Below are positions 35,595-42,906 of a stretch of 64,000 nt of DNA, piece after piece. Made by a program: the position numbers and the translations under genes. The DNA lies in assembly GCF_000011385.1 (NCBI RefSeq), contig NC_005125.1, positions 682,001-746,000 on the forward strand, read 5' to 3'. The DNA comes from Gloeobacter violaceus PCC 7421 (GTDB taxonomy: Bacteria > Cyanobacteriota > Cyanobacteriia > Gloeobacterales > Gloeobacteraceae). The notes beneath the pieces are model-generated. The model saw nothing but the letters and a program-made list of their open reading frames with translations. It searched no databases and had not been told where the DNA came from. Numbering within the stretch: the first letter of the stretch is position 1; each line of letters begins with the position of its first letter.

Positions 35595-36476
35595 TCAGGG
35601 AGGTAGCGGCATGCCCAGCGATTGGGCAAACCGCTGCAGCTTCTCGGGATTGCGGACGCTGTAGATGGTCTGGATACCCGCTTCGGTGATGTCGAAAGTC
35701 ATGGCGCTCTGCAGATTTCCGGCGACAAGAAAGGCGATCCCCGACTGGCCGTTGATCACCGTCGGCATGAGCGTGAAGTGGCCCACCCGCCGCCTGAGGG
35801 CCACGAAGAACCGCGCCACCCGGGCAGCTCCCTGCAGGGGCCGGATCGTGGCTGCCACTTTGCCGCCGCCATCCCCGACCAGGGTAACCTCCGGGGCGAG
35901 TACCGCGAGCAGCCCTTCAAGATCCCCGCCGGAGCAGGCCTGGAGGAACCGGGCCACCAGCTTTTCGCTGTGCGGGCGCGACGATCGAAAGCGCGGCTGC
36001 CGCTCGGCCAGATGCCGTCGGGCACGTCTGAGGATCTGGCGGCAGTTGGCCGGGCTTTTATCCACGATCCGGGCAATCTCAGCGTGGTCGTACTCGAAGA
36101 CCTCGCTGAGCAAGAACACCGCCCGCTCCAGCGGCGAAAGGCTTTCGAGCAGCACCAGAAACGCCATCGACAGCGAATCGGCCAGTTCGCTTTGCTGAAG
36201 CGGATCGGCGGCCGTCTGCGCGAGCGGTTCCGGCAGCCACGGTCCCACATACTGCTCGCGCCGAACGCGGGCGGAGCGCAGGTGGTCGATACTGAGGCGA
36301 GTGACGACGGCGGCCAGGTAAGACTTTTGCGATTGCACCCCTGCTGCGGATGCTTGCTGCCAGCGCAAGAATGTCTCCTGCACCATGTCCTCGGCGTCCG
36401 CGACGGTGCCGAGCATCCGGTAGGCGATTGCGAACAGCATTCCCCGATGCTGCTGGAAAGTCTCCAGATCATCCAT
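35595..36476 (-). CDS. ECF41-type RNA polymerase sigma factor (SigJ-like)
   Basis: A 293-residue extracytoplasmic-function sigma factor with a C-terminal SnoaL-like domain. Region 2 is FAIAYRMLGTVADAEDMVQE and region 4 is LLSEVFEYDHAEIARIVDKS. ECF41 hallmarks are all present: the linker motif YVGPWLPEPL, then DGGGKVAA and NPEKLQRF in the C-terminal domain. In this group the fused tail takes the place of an anti-sigma factor (known from family studies). The ATG at 36476 is chosen because AAAGGA stands at the right distance; an ATG at 36497 would add seven residues. It follows the carboxymuconolactone decarboxylase gene as in other ECF41 loci. Confidence 0.92.
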   Translation of the reverse strand: MDDLETFQQHRGMLFAIAYRMLGTVADAEDMVQETFLRWQQASAAGVQSQKSYLAAVVTRLSIDHLRSARVRREQYVGPWLPEPLAQTAADPLQQSELADSLSMAFLVLLESLSPLERAVFLLSEVFEYDHAEIARIVDKSPANCRQILRRARRHLAERQPRFRSSRPHSEKLVARFLQACSGGDLEGLLAVLAPEVTLVGDGGGKVAATIRPLQGAARVARFFVALRRRVGHFTLMPTVINGQSGIAFLVAGNLQSAMTFDITEAGIQTIYSVRNPEKLQRFAQSLGMPLPP

Positions 36477-36498
36477 GGCTGTCCTTTGTGCGGCCATG

Positions 36499-36999
36499 CT
36501 ACTTCACCGCCTCACCCGCCAGGATGCCCCTTTGTCGCAGTTGGCGAAAGTGTTGCTCCTGGGTGCCCGCAACCAGGCCCGTGGCAACGGCCAGCCGATT
36601 CCAGGCATTGATGGCGATAACGGCCATCAGGAGTTTGCCTGCATCCTCCTGTGAAAAATGCTGGGCCAGTTCCGTGTACACAGCATCGGCGATACGTTCC
36701 TGGGCCATCTGGGTGAGCGCTTCGCCGAAGGCCAACGCGGCGCGTTCGGTTGGGGAGAAAAACGGTGCTTCCCGCCAGGCGGCGAGGGCGTGGAGGCGTT
36801 GCTCCGCCTCTCCGGCTTTTCTAGCCTCGGTCGTGTGCATGTCGAGGCAAAAGGCGCAGCCGTTCAGTTGGGAGGCGCGAATCTTGATCAGATCCAGGAC
36901 CTTCGGGTCGAGGCCGCTGCTTTCGACGTAACTTCCCAGCCCCAGCAGGGCGCGGTAGGCGGCAGGTTCGATGTTCTCAAAGGCAAGGCGGTTGTCCAT
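36499..36999 (-). CDS. Carboxymuconolactone decarboxylase/AhpD-like protein of the ECF41 locus
   Basis: A 166-residue AhpD-fold protein with the redox motif LNGCAFCLDMHTTEARKAG (Cys-x2-Cys-x3-His). Such proteins can act as peroxidase partners or decarboxylases; the ECF41-linked members are thought to be the main target of the sigma factor. The ATG at 36999 follows GGAG. An ECF41-type promoter lies 35-61 bp upstream, so this gene and the sigma gene (22 bp apart) should form an autoregulated unit. Confidence 0.9.
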   Translation of the reverse strand: MDNRLAFENIEPAAYRALLGLGSYVESSGLDPKVLDLIKIRASQLNGCAFCLDMHTTEARKAGEAEQRLHALAAWREAPFFSPTERAALAFGEALTQMAQERIADAVYTELAQHFSQEDAGKLLMAVIAINAWNRLAVATGLVAGTQEQHFRQLRQRGILAGEAVK

Positions 37000-37033
37000 C
37001 TGGAAGCTCCGGTTGTATCGCTTGTATAAACAA

Positions 37034-37060
37034 GACGAAACGGCGGGTCCGGATGTGACA
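37034..37060 (-). promoter_or_regulatory. ECF41-type promoter
   Basis: On the minus strand TGTCACA (37060-37054) is followed after exactly 16 nt by CGTC (37037-37034). This is the promoter reported for ECF41 sigma factors (TGTCACA, 16-17 nt, CGTC). It lies upstream of the carboxymuconolactone decarboxylase-ECF41 gene pair. Confidence 0.85.
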
Positions 37061-37100
37061 GGTGGCCTGGAATCGCTCTGAGCGATACCGATGTGGTCGA

Positions 37101-37715
37101 TCATCGGACAGCGGCGCCACCCAGCAGAAATCGCACGGCCCGCCGGATGTAAGCCTCGTAGGGCTCTGCTGTGGGTTCGAAAATCAATGCGTGGAACATG
37201 ATCCCGCTTACGAAGTCGAAGAACAGATCGTTGTCGGTGGCCGCACGGATCTCATTTCTGGCTTTGGCGCGCTCCAGGATGGCGCCGAAAGCTTCGCGGC
37301 GGGGCATCAAGTACTTTGTCGCGTAGATGCGGGCGAACTGGGGACTGCTCGTCGCCGAACTGATAATCATTGCCATCGTCTGGCGGGCAAGCGGGGTCTG
37401 CACCATCTGAATCGCTTCTGCCAGCAAGCTGTCGATGTCCGTCTGCAGGCTGCCGGTATCCGGGATCGCCACTTCCTGGCGCAACGTCTCGATGGCATCG
37501 GCGACCAGTTCTTCCTTGGAGGCGTACCGCCGGTAGATGGTCGGCTTGCTCACCCCGGCGCGAAGGGCAACGGCTTCGATGCTCATCGCCTGGTAGCCGA
37601 CCTCCGCCAACAGTTCGGCCGCCGCTCCAAGAATAGCCTGGTCGGCCCGCGAACTGCGCGGTCGGCCCGGTGGATTTTTGGTCTGTTCGTTCTCGGCGCT
37701 CACCCCAGAAAGCAT
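37101..37715 (-). CDS. TetR-family transcriptional regulator
   Basis: A 204-residue repressor. The helix-turn-helix is seen in AILGAAAELLAEVGYQAMSI followed by EAVALRAGVSKPTIYRRYAS. The C-terminal ligand domain is variable (FDFVSGIMFHALIFEPTAEP). The ATG at 37715, directly behind GGGGGAAGG, is preferred to a TTG at 37727. It is divergent from a Coq4-family gene, and a 17-bp palindrome lies between them, so it probably controls both genes. Confidence 0.92.
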   Translation of the reverse strand: MLSGVSAENEQTKNPPGRPRSSRADQAILGAAAELLAEVGYQAMSIEAVALRAGVSKPTIYRRYASKEELVADAIETLRQEVAIPDTGSLQTDIDSLLAEAIQMVQTPLARQTMAMIISSATSSPQFARIYATKYLMPRREAFGAILERAKARNEIRAATDNDLFFDFVSGIMFHALIFEPTAEPYEAYIRRAVRFLLGGAAVR

Positions 37716-37761
37716 ACCTTCCCCCAAGCACCGGCGGGCACTTGACCAGCAGATCTCGATT

Positions 37762-37778
37762 TACGATACTGTATCGTA
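37762..37778. promoter_or_regulatory. Palindromic TetR-type operator
   Basis: An inverted repeat of 8-bp arms and one central base, TACGATAC-T-GTATCGTA, in the divergent TetR/Coq4 intergenic region. It sits 30 bp before the Coq4 start codon, where it would overlap a promoter (an AT-rich TATTAT follows). Size and position suit a TetR dimer. Confidence 0.75.
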
Positions 37779-37808
37779 TCTTTATTATTCGAGTGGCAAG
37801 GAGAGCTT

Positions 37809-38339
37809 ATGGACGGCAAGGCCCGCCCGCTTTACCTGGACAAAGGCAGCACCCAGACGCTGCGGGAGGGGCTTAAGGAGTACTACGCCGCCTACCCGAA
37901 TCTTACCGACCCGAGGGAGCTTAATGAGGCGTTCGCCCGGATCATCCTGGCCCACGACGTATCGCATGTGGTGTATGGGTGCGACACGGGCATGTACGAC
38001 GAACTGAAGTTGTTGCCTTTGACCTGGTGGACCAGCGATTATCACTTCAGCGATCATTTGCGCACGCTTCGAGATCCTACAATCGGCCCAGCGGTTGCGA
38101 TCATGTACGGCGATTTGATCAAACAGCACGGGACGCTGTGGTTGTATAGCTCGATATTTGTCGAATTTCCAAAGTTGGTACCCGAACTAACAGCTCTGTG
38201 GTTGAGAAATCGCAGGCGGCAACGTTTTGTGCCGTTTCTACAATTCGAACCGCTGCTGGCTCGCACGCTGCTCGATATTCGCCAGGAATTTGAGCTGCTG
38301 CCGTTCATCGGGCGTACTGCGAGGTGTCGAATTCGTTGA
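37809..38339 (+). CDS. Coq4-family protein
   Basis: A 176-residue helical protein with the complete Coq4 metal motif HDxxHx11E: HDVSHVVYGC at residues 49-58 and Glu65. Coq4 is needed for ubiquinone synthesis in mitochondria and some bacteria, where it binds zinc and a lipid-like quinone intermediate. Cyanobacteria make plastoquinone, not ubiquinone, so this member probably acts on another prenyl or lipid-like molecule. AAGGAG precedes the ATG. Control by the divergent TetR regulator suggests induction by its substrate or a related hydrophobic compound. Confidence 0.8.
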   Translation: MDGKARPLYLDKGSTQTLREGLKEYYAAYPNLTDPRELNEAFARIILAHDVSHVVYGCDTGMYDELKLLPLTWWTSDYHFSDHLRTLRDPTIGPAVAIMYGDLIKQHGTLWLYSSIFVEFPKLVPELTALWLRNRRRQRFVPFLQFEPLLARTLLDIRQEFELLPFIGRTARCRIR

Positions 38340-38450
38340 AGACGATAATGCAGATAGCTGACAGGGTCACCCGGGAAAGGCAGGCAATCATAGTATTGAC
38401 TTGCCGCCGTTGAAGAAATAACCTGTTCTTGAGCGCTTTGTGGGTACGAA

Positions 38451-38996
38451 ATGTCAAGAGTTTCGTTCAGAGTAATCTCGACACCTGCTGCAGTATTGCT
38501 TGTATTTGCAATCTCAGGTCCGGTTTCCTGTCCCATGTTGGCTCAAACAAAGGGTGGCCCAGTAGGCAAAGCCGCCGTTGCCGAATTAATGCGCTCTCGC
38601 CAGTGCGTCTCGTGTAACTTGGCTGGTGCAAATCTAAGCAATATGGATTTGAGCGGCGTGGATCTGAGTTTTGCAAGCCTTCGGGCGGTAAACCTTCGGG
38701 GCAGTGATCTGACAGGTGCATTGTTGAACGGAGCCGACTTACGCGGGGCGAAGATCGAAGGAGCTAACCTTACAGGCGTGGGATGCTTCAACTGTCAACT
38801 CGGTGGTGCGAGCTTGCGTGGGGCGACAATGGCTGGGATGACCCTTTCCAATGCCGATCTTACCGGAGCTGATTTGTCCAATACGGATTTTGCCAGGGCT
38901 GGCGGTCTTGCCAGGAGCACCATAGGGGCCATCCTCCCAGATGGTACTATTTGCCGTCCGCCTGCCACCAGTCCTGGCGTATGCCCTTACCGTTGA
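38451..38996 (+). CDS. Exported pentapeptide-repeat protein
   Basis: A 181-residue protein with a signal peptide (VISTPAAVLLVFAISGPVSC, likely cut near MLAQ). Residues 55-155 are A(D/N)Lxx pentapeptides (LAGANLSNMDLSGVDLSFAS and LTGALLNGADLRGAKIEGAN), forming a right-handed quadrilateral beta-helix. Cys pairs near the start of the helix (CVSCNL) and in its middle (CFNCQL) and near the end suggest disulfides or metal binding. Function unknown; the signal peptide puts it in the periplasm. Confidence 0.88.
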   Translation: MSRVSFRVISTPAAVLLVFAISGPVSCPMLAQTKGGPVGKAAVAELMRSRQCVSCNLAGANLSNMDLSGVDLSFASLRAVNLRGSDLTGALLNGADLRGAKIEGANLTGVGCFNCQLGGASLRGATMAGMTLSNADLTGADLSNTDFARAGGLARSTIGAILPDGTICRPPATSPGVCPYR

Positions 38997-39047
38997 GCCA
39001 ATTTTTATTTCGAATCACGAGACTAGAAGTCTAGACAATAATTAGCA

Positions 39048-39170
39048 GTGGTACAACGACTGCTGAATATCGACGGCTATGCCATTCTCACTCTTGATAA
39101 AGCGACCGAAACCGTCAGGCTCAATCGAGATTTGCTATGGCGCCATTTCGACCTGGATGGCCGCAGGTAG
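39048..39170 (+). CDS. Possible small gene or gene remnant (40 codons)
   Basis: A GTG-started frame gives IDGYAILTLDKATETVRLNR followed by DLLWRHFDLDGRR. The mix of residues and the strand-helix pattern look protein-like, but no ribosome site or family is clear. It may be the end of a larger lost gene, or a real small protein. The 185-bp gap between the pentapeptide gene and the ABC permease otherwise holds only a short inverted repeat (CTAGA/TCTAG). Confidence 0.25.
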   Translation: MVQRLLNIDGYAILTLDKATETVRLNRDLLWRHFDLDGRR

Positions 39171-39181
39171 CAATCACTGCT

Positions 39182-39973
39182 TCACAAATAAATGCGCTGC
39201 CGGATTGCCCACCAAGCCCAGCTTCCGGCGACGGCAATCAGCACGACGAGCCCCACGAGTTGCCAGGGCCAGTAGCTGGGTAACCCGTAGGGCCAGCGCA
39301 GAAAATCGACCACCGGCGCCAAGGGCAAAATTTCGGCAAAGTAGCGGCTCACCCCCGGCAGGTTGGTGCGCGGAAAATACGTCCCGCTCAAGGCAAACAT
39401 CGGGATGATGAACAAAAACGTCGGCAAATTGACCTGGTCGATAATCCGCACCGTACCCGCCGTCACCAGACCGCAGGCGCCGAAGAGCATGCCGCCCAGC
39501 ACCATCACCGGCAGCGAATAGAGCAGCCCCACCGGCGGATAGAGCCCCAGCAGCACGACCACCAGCCCGGTGGCGGATCCCCCGATGACCCCCTTGGTGG
39601 TCGCCCACAGCCAATCGCCCAAAAACACGTCGGTATAGCTCAAGGGTGCCGTGAGCAATGCCTGCCAGGTCTTCTGGAAACTCAGACGAATAAAACTGGC
39701 GTAGGCCCCTTCAAAAAACGACTGGAACAACACCGCCACCGCGATCATCCCCGGACCCAGAAACTGCGCATAGGTGAGCGTGCTGCCCAGGTACTCGAAC
39801 GAACCAATCATGGGACCGAGCCCGGCACCGAAGGCAAACAGATACAGAATCGGCTCGCTCATCGGCGGCAGCAAGTTGGAGAGCCACGTGATCCGATAGA
39901 CATCCGCGTGGCGGCGCCAGACCGAGTAGACTCCCCACGGTGAGACGGCGGCGGCAGTTGCGAGTGCTTTCAC
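39182..39973 (-). CDS. ABC-2 type transporter permease (NodJ-like)
   Basis: A 263-residue protein with six predicted helices (for example EPILYLFAFGAGLGPMIGSF and LPVMVLGGMLFGACGLVTAG). IRLSFQKTWQALLTAPLSYT and MFALSGTYFPRTNLPGVSRY are typical of the NodJ/DrrB branch of ABC-2 exporters. Its start overlaps the stop of the ATPase gene (ATGA). The pair exports an unknown lipid, polysaccharide or drug. Confidence 0.92.
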   Translation of the reverse strand: MKALATAAAVSPWGVYSVWRRHADVYRITWLSNLLPPMSEPILYLFAFGAGLGPMIGSFEYLGSTLTYAQFLGPGMIAVAVLFQSFFEGAYASFIRLSFQKTWQALLTAPLSYTDVFLGDWLWATTKGVIGGSATGLVVVLLGLYPPVGLLYSLPVMVLGGMLFGACGLVTAGTVRIIDQVNLPTFLFIIPMFALSGTYFPRTNLPGVSRYFAEILPLAPVVDFLRWPYGLPSYWPWQLVGLVVLIAVAGSWAWWAIRQRIYL

Positions 39974-40890
39974 AGTCTCCCTCCGGTCAGCTGCAAGAAG
40001 ACATCTTCTAAATTGGCCCGCCTGCGGGTGAGCCGGGCGGGCTTCAGTTCGACAATCGCCTGCCAGAGGGCTTCGCCGTCCGCCGGTAGCGGCACCAGGG
40101 TGCTCCCTCCAAACGGGCGTGTCCAGCTGCCCGAGCGCGCCGCCAGATCCGTCAGCAGCCGGGGATCGACCCCTTCGACCTCGGCCACCTCATGACCCAC
40201 CTCCCGGGCGATCACCGTGCGCGGTTCGCCCTCGCCCACCACCTGGCCTTCTTTCATCAACAGCAACCGATCGCACAGCCTTTCGGCCTCGTCCATGTAA
40301 TGGGTGGTCAGGAGCACACCGCGCCCGGCGGCGCGCAGCCCGGCCACCAGCCGCCAAAAATCCTGCCGGGCGTCGGGGTCGAGGCCCGTGGTCGGTTCGT
40401 CGAGGAAGACCACCTTCGGGTCGTTGATGAGCGCCCGGGCGAGTACCAATCGCCGCTTCATGCCCCCGGAGAGAGCCTCAGTCGAATCTTTGGCGCGCTC
40501 GGTCAGGCCCATCTGTGCGAGCAAAGCCATCGCCCGCTCGCGCGCTTCGCCGGCGCCCAAACGGTAGTAGCGGGCAAAGGTGAGCAGATTGCCCAACACG
40601 TCGAAGTCCGGGTCAAGGTTGTTTTCCTGCATGACCACGCCCATCAGCCGCCGTGCCTCACGGCCCTGGCGGCGCACATCGAAGGGTCCTAACGTCGCCT
40701 GGCCGGCCGTGGGCACTACCAGTCCGTAGAGCATACCCAGGGTGGTGCTTTTACCGGCACCGTTGGGACCCAACAGGCCCAGGATCTCGCCGGGGTGCAG
40801 GGCGAAACTGACGCCGCGCACCACCGCGCGATCGCCGTATTGCTTTTGTAGTTGCTGGGCAACGAGATCCACGCGCGTCGAGCTTTGCAC
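39970..40890 (-). CDS. ABC-2 type transporter ATP-binding protein (NodI-like)
   Basis: A 306-residue ATPase. Walker A is LLGPNGAGKSTTL, the Q-loop GVVMQENNLDPDF, the signature LSGGMKRRLVLARALI, and Walker B VVFLDEPTTGLDPDARQ. NNLDPDFDVLGNLLTFARYY is characteristic of NodI/DrrA proteins. The C-terminal extension ends LTRRRANLEDVFLQLTGGRL. It forms a two-gene exporter with the overlapping permease gene. Confidence 0.94.
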   Translation of the reverse strand: MQSSTRVDLVAQQLQKQYGDRAVVRGVSFALHPGEILGLLGPNGAGKSTTLGMLYGLVVPTAGQATLGPFDVRRQGREARRLMGVVMQENNLDPDFDVLGNLLTFARYYRLGAGEARERAMALLAQMGLTERAKDSTEALSGGMKRRLVLARALINDPKVVFLDEPTTGLDPDARQDFWRLVAGLRAAGRGVLLTTHYMDEAERLCDRLLLMKEGQVVGEGEPRTVIAREVGHEVAEVEGVDPRLLTDLAARSGSWTRPFGGSTLVPLPADGEALWQAIVELKPARLTRRRANLEDVFLQLTGGRL

Positions 40891-40993
40891 GGCGTCTCCA
40901 GGCTAACACCGGCCCGACTCCTCCCCGGGGCGGATTGCGGCGGCTTCGCCCAGCCGGTAGCGTGAGACTGTCGATGCGCATCGGATAAGCAAG

Positions 40994-41335
40994 ATGACAT
41001 TCTCAGAACCGCCCAAACCCGAACAAAAAGAAGTGGCCAATCCTGCCCAGGAAATCCAGTCCCAGGGAGAAGACCTGGGTTACCAGCTGACCCCGGAATC
41101 GCTCAACACCCAGCCTACCCCCGAAGATCTGCTGCAGGCGGCGGCGGCCTACGCCCAGGCAGCCATGGGCTCCGGCTGCGACATTCGCGGCTTTCGCCAG
41201 GTCTCCGACTCGCCCGAGACATGGGAGGCGACCGTATCCAACGCCGGCAAGACCGGTGTGCTGGTGGCCAAGCGCGTCCCCGGCGGCTACGACCTGAAGG
41301 TCAAAAGCGACACCGTCCAGGGCATCTACGACTGA
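40994..41335 (+). CDS. Hypothetical protein of 113 residues
   Basis: Not recognised. The N-terminal 45 residues are hydrophilic and rich in Glu, Gln and Pro. They are followed by EDLLQAAAAYAQAAMGSGCD and a small beta unit (ETWEATVSNAGKTGVLVAKR, then GGYDLKVKSDTVQGIYD). It is soluble and probably cytoplasmic. Codon use matches the neighbours. Divergent from the ABC exporter by about 100 bp. Confidence 0.65.
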   Translation: MTFSEPPKPEQKEVANPAQEIQSQGEDLGYQLTPESLNTQPTPEDLLQAAAAYAQAAMGSGCDIRGFRQVSDSPETWEATVSNAGKTGVLVAKRVPGGYDLKVKSDTVQGIYD

Positions 41336-41395
41336 AATCCCCGCTTGTGGGTGTGCTGGGGCAACAACACGCCCCGGCACAGTGCAACCCTACCG

Positions 41396-41590
41396 TCAGG
41401 TGGCTTCGTTTGCGACCGGCCGATGACGGTCAATCCGGCAGGAAGGCCGCTCGGGCCATCCCTCGAAGTCGCCTGCAATCTCGCCCTTGAAGACCTCGAA
41501 GCCGTACTTGGGGAATTCGTCGCGATCGGGAAAGAAAATCTGCAAGATTGCCTCAGAAACGTACTGGGCCACCAGAGCAAACCACCGCAT
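41396..41590 (-). CDS. Small conserved cyanobacterial protein (64 residues)
   Basis: The N-terminal part MRWFALVAQYVSEAILQIFF, then DRDEFPKYGFEVFKGEI, follows the pattern of a widespread cyanobacterial family (SEAxxRIF-P-x-DDxYPxxGVQPFxG). Function is unknown; the amphipathic start may lie at a membrane. AGGAGG (RC of CCTCCT) lies before the ATG. Confidence 0.7.
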   Translation of the reverse strand: MRWFALVAQYVSEAILQIFFPDRDEFPKYGFEVFKGEIAGDFEGWPERPSCRIDRHRPVANEAT

Positions 41591-41696
41591 AACAAGCCTC
41601 CTGATCGCATGATCTTGGCGCGAGACTCATTAATTAGCATCGCTCGGCCATTTCGCTTCCGCTTTGCGATTAAAATACACAATCAACGCTCGGCCC

Positions 41697-42335
41697 ATGT
41701 TCATCACCTTTGAAGGCGGCGAAGGCTGCGGCAAGACCACGCAACTTACTCTTTTAGGCGACTGGCTCGAAAAGCGGTGCCACCGGGTCGTGCGCACCCG
41801 CGAACCCGGCGGCACCGCCCTGGGCCGCTCGCTGCGCGGTCTGCTCCTCGATGCCCGGAGCGAAATCACCCCCACCGCCGAGTTGCTTCTGTACGCGACC
41901 GATCGGGCCGAGCACCTGGCGCGGGTCGTCCGCCCCGCCCTTGCCTCGGGTGCGGCAGTGCTGTGCGACCGCTTCTCTGATTCGACAGTGGCTTACCAGG
42001 GCTATGGCCGTGGTCTGGATCTGGGGCTCATCGAGCGACTCAACGCCATCGCCACCGGTGGGCTCCTCCCAGATCTGACTTTCTGGCTGAAACTCGATCC
42101 GCAGGCTGGACTGGTGCGGCGCCTCGCAAGCAACGGCAACACCCCCGATCGCATCGAAGCGGAAACGCTCGCCTTCCACCAGCGGGTGCACATGGGCTTC
42201 GCGGCCCTGGCAAATCGTTATCCGGGCCGCATCCGGCCCGTCGACGCCGGTCTGAGCGTCGAGGCGACCGCCGAACAGATCCGCTCTGCCGTAGATGTAT
42301 TCTTGAATGAGAATCAATCTAAACTAGAGAAGTAG
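41697..42335 (+). CDS. tmk: Thymidylate kinase
   Basis: A 212-residue dTMP kinase. MFITFEGGEGCGKTTQLTLL contains the P-loop, CDRFSDSTVAYQGYGRGLD the DR(F/Y) and TYQ-like motifs, and REPGGTALG the dTMP-binding segment. The ATG at 41697 fits the usual start two residues before the first strand; a TTG at 41664 is rejected. It is followed 25 bp later by an FMN reductase gene. Confidence 0.95.
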   Translation: MFITFEGGEGCGKTTQLTLLGDWLEKRCHRVVRTREPGGTALGRSLRGLLLDARSEITPTAELLLYATDRAEHLARVVRPALASGAAVLCDRFSDSTVAYQGYGRGLDLGLIERLNAIATGGLLPDLTFWLKLDPQAGLVRRLASNGNTPDRIEAETLAFHQRVHMGFAALANRYPGRIRPVDAGLSVEATAEQIRSAVDVFLNENQSKLEK

Positions 42336-42360
42336 CCGAATTCGGCGGGAGAGTGTACTG

Positions 42361-42906
42361 ATGGTCAAAGTTGTCGGTCTATGCGGAAGTTTGCGCCCGG
42401 GCTCCCATGCCGAAAAAGCGCTGCTGCTGGCTCTGGCGGCGGCGGCGGGGGCGGGTGCCGAGGTAGAGTATCTCGATTTCAAGCAGTTGAATCTGCCCTT
42501 CTGCCACGGCGGCGACGAGTACCCGGATCACCCGGACGTGGAAGTGCTCAAGCGCAAGGTTAAAGAGGCGGACGCACTGCTGATCGCCACACCCGAGTAC
42601 CACGGCAGCTTCAGCGGCGTGATCAAAAACGCCCTGGATCTGATGAGTTTCGAGGAGCTTTCCGACAAAGTCTTCGGTCTGGTGAGCGTGCTGGGGGGCG
42701 GCCAGAACAACAACGCCCTCAACGATCTGCGCACGGTGGCCCGCTGGGTGCACGCCTGGGTGGTGCCTGAGCAGGTGGCGATCGGCCAAGCCTGGAAGCA
42801 GTTCGACGCCGAGGGCAACCTCACCGATCCCAAGCTCAAAGATCGCCTCGACAAACTCGCCTACGCCCTGGTCAAAGCCGCCCGTATGCTGCGCACGACC
42901 GCCTAA
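42361..42906 (+). CDS. NAD(P)H-dependent FMN reductase family protein
   Basis: A 181-residue flavodoxin-fold reductase. GLCGSLRPGSHAEKALLLAL binds the FMN phosphate and ATPEYHGSFSGVIKNALDLM is the family signature; SVLGGGQNNNALNDLRTVAR completes the flavin pocket. Close relatives reduce FMN, quinones or chromate. Its stop codon overlaps that of the convergent ggt gene by 4 bp. Confidence 0.92.
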   Translation: MVKVVGLCGSLRPGSHAEKALLLALAAAAGAGAEVEYLDFKQLNLPFCHGGDEYPDHPDVEVLKRKVKEADALLIATPEYHGSFSGVIKNALDLMSFEELSDKVFGLVSVLGGGQNNNALNDLRTVARWVHAWVVPEQVAIGQAWKQFDAEGNLTDPKLKDRLDKLAYALVKAARMLRTTA

